A stretch of DNA of 64,000 nt, taken from assembly GCF_903914075.1 (NCBI RefSeq), contig NZ_CAIWNQ010000005.1, positions 1-64,000 of the forward strand, read 5' to 3'. Shown in pieces: positions 63,745-64,000 of the stretch (positions are counted from its first letter, which is position 1; every line of letters starts with the position of its first letter). Below the pieces are notes generated by a model, which was not told where the DNA came from, searched no databases, and was given only the letters and a program-made list of their open reading frames with translations. A program made the translations under genes and the position numbers. The stretch is from Ruegeria sp. THAF57 (GTDB lineage: Bacteria > Pseudomonadota > Alphaproteobacteria > Rhodobacterales > Rhodobacteraceae).

Positions 63745-64000
63745 ATGATGAAAAGGGTCTATGACGCAGTGCTGTTTGGCATGGCCTTAATCGCTGGTCT
63801 TTTGCTGGTTTGGCTGATGCTATCCGTCATCACGTCAGTTCTGATGCGAAATGCCGGGCTGCAACCTTTTGCGTGGTTGTTTACGTCTGCCGAATACGGG
63901 CTTTTATATATGACTATGCTGGGTGCGCCCTGGCTGGTGCGGGAAAAGGGCCATGTCCACATCGAACTGGTGACAGCGGCGCTGCCGATTGGCTTGCGCC
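63745..64000 (+). CDS. TRAP transporter small membrane subunit (DctQ type, partial)
   Basis: The reading frame runs off the window after about 85 codons. It has a first helix (LFGMALIAGLLLVWLMLSVI) and the DctQ segment APWLVREKGHVHIELV, typical of the family's second region. Two adjacent ATGs (63745 and 63748) could start it. The large subunit DctM is expected just beyond the edge. Confidence 0.88.
   Translation, partial: MMKRVYDAVLFGMALIAGLLLVWLMLSVITSVLMRNAGLQPFAWLFTSAEYGLLYMTMLGAPWLVREKGHVHIELVTAALPIGLR

Noticed and set aside
1..64000. CRISPR arrays, insertion sequences or transposase genes
   Set aside because: I saw no regularly spaced direct repeats, no transposase motifs and no terminal inverted repeats with target duplications.

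Overview
The window looks like a chromosome segment of a marine alphaproteobacterium of the Roseobacter group (Rhodobacterales, Ruegeria-like). This rests on gene families and order: a BztABCD-type amino-acid transporter, the rarA / rluC / HAD / ATP12 run, a GTG-started rpsM, no rpmJ after adk, a small DUF1127 protein, and generally GC-rich codon use. I could run no search, so the taxonomic call is inference.

Region 1 (1-23056) is the tuf / S10 / spc / alpha ribosomal supercluster, in canonical order but broken up. An exported amidohydrolase lies between tuf and rpsJ. Two unknown genes (4303-5764) lie between rplW and rplB. A CBS protein, an ArsB/NhaD-type transporter and a 2OG-Fe(II) oxygenase lie between rplP and rpmC. 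A reverse-strand PPOX flavoprotein and a DUF1127 gene lie between rpmD and rplO. Strong hairpin-plus-T terminators close most ribosomal blocks before the foreign genes. Six short REP-like palindromes with a GTAG/GTAA foot sit in gaps next to tuf, rplR, rplO and rpoA.

Region 2 (23136-35446) carries a DUF3300/DUF2950 envelope pair, a Do-like periplasmic protease, rarA, rluC, a HAD phosphatase and an ATP12 chaperone, followed by bztABCD for glutamate, glutamine, aspartate and asparagine uptake.

Region 3 (35447-46213, all reverse strand) is the rpmH-rnpA-yidD ... yidC-MOSC-engB ... argB-ferredoxin-SixA-like block. yidD and yidC are separated by an AidB-like dehydrogenase, ttcA and an EAL phosphodiesterase.

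Region 4 (46511-52168) holds a TVP38 membrane protein, a mercuric-reductase-like FAD disulfide oxidoreductase and an orphan histidine kinase, then tRNA-Arg(ACG) and a reverse-strand aspartate:alanine-exchanger-type transporter.

Region 5 (52462-64000) is a divergent catabolic locus. A GntR/HutC regulator faces a reverse-strand operon encoding a tautomerase-SnoaL fusion, HyuB, HyuA, an isochorismatase-fold protein, an isocitrate-lyase/PEP-mutase-family lyase and a flavoprotein. The regulator is followed on the forward strand by aconitase-type large and small subunits and a TRAP transporter that runs off the window. The combination of ring-opening hydrolase, aconitase-type hydratase and Cys-containing lyase suggests degradation of a cyclic amide or imide to a substituted malate and then pyruvate plus a short acid. 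The substrate is unknown.

The two best candidates for something undescribed are the two-gene soluble-plus-membrane cassette inside the S10 operon and the region 5 pathway.
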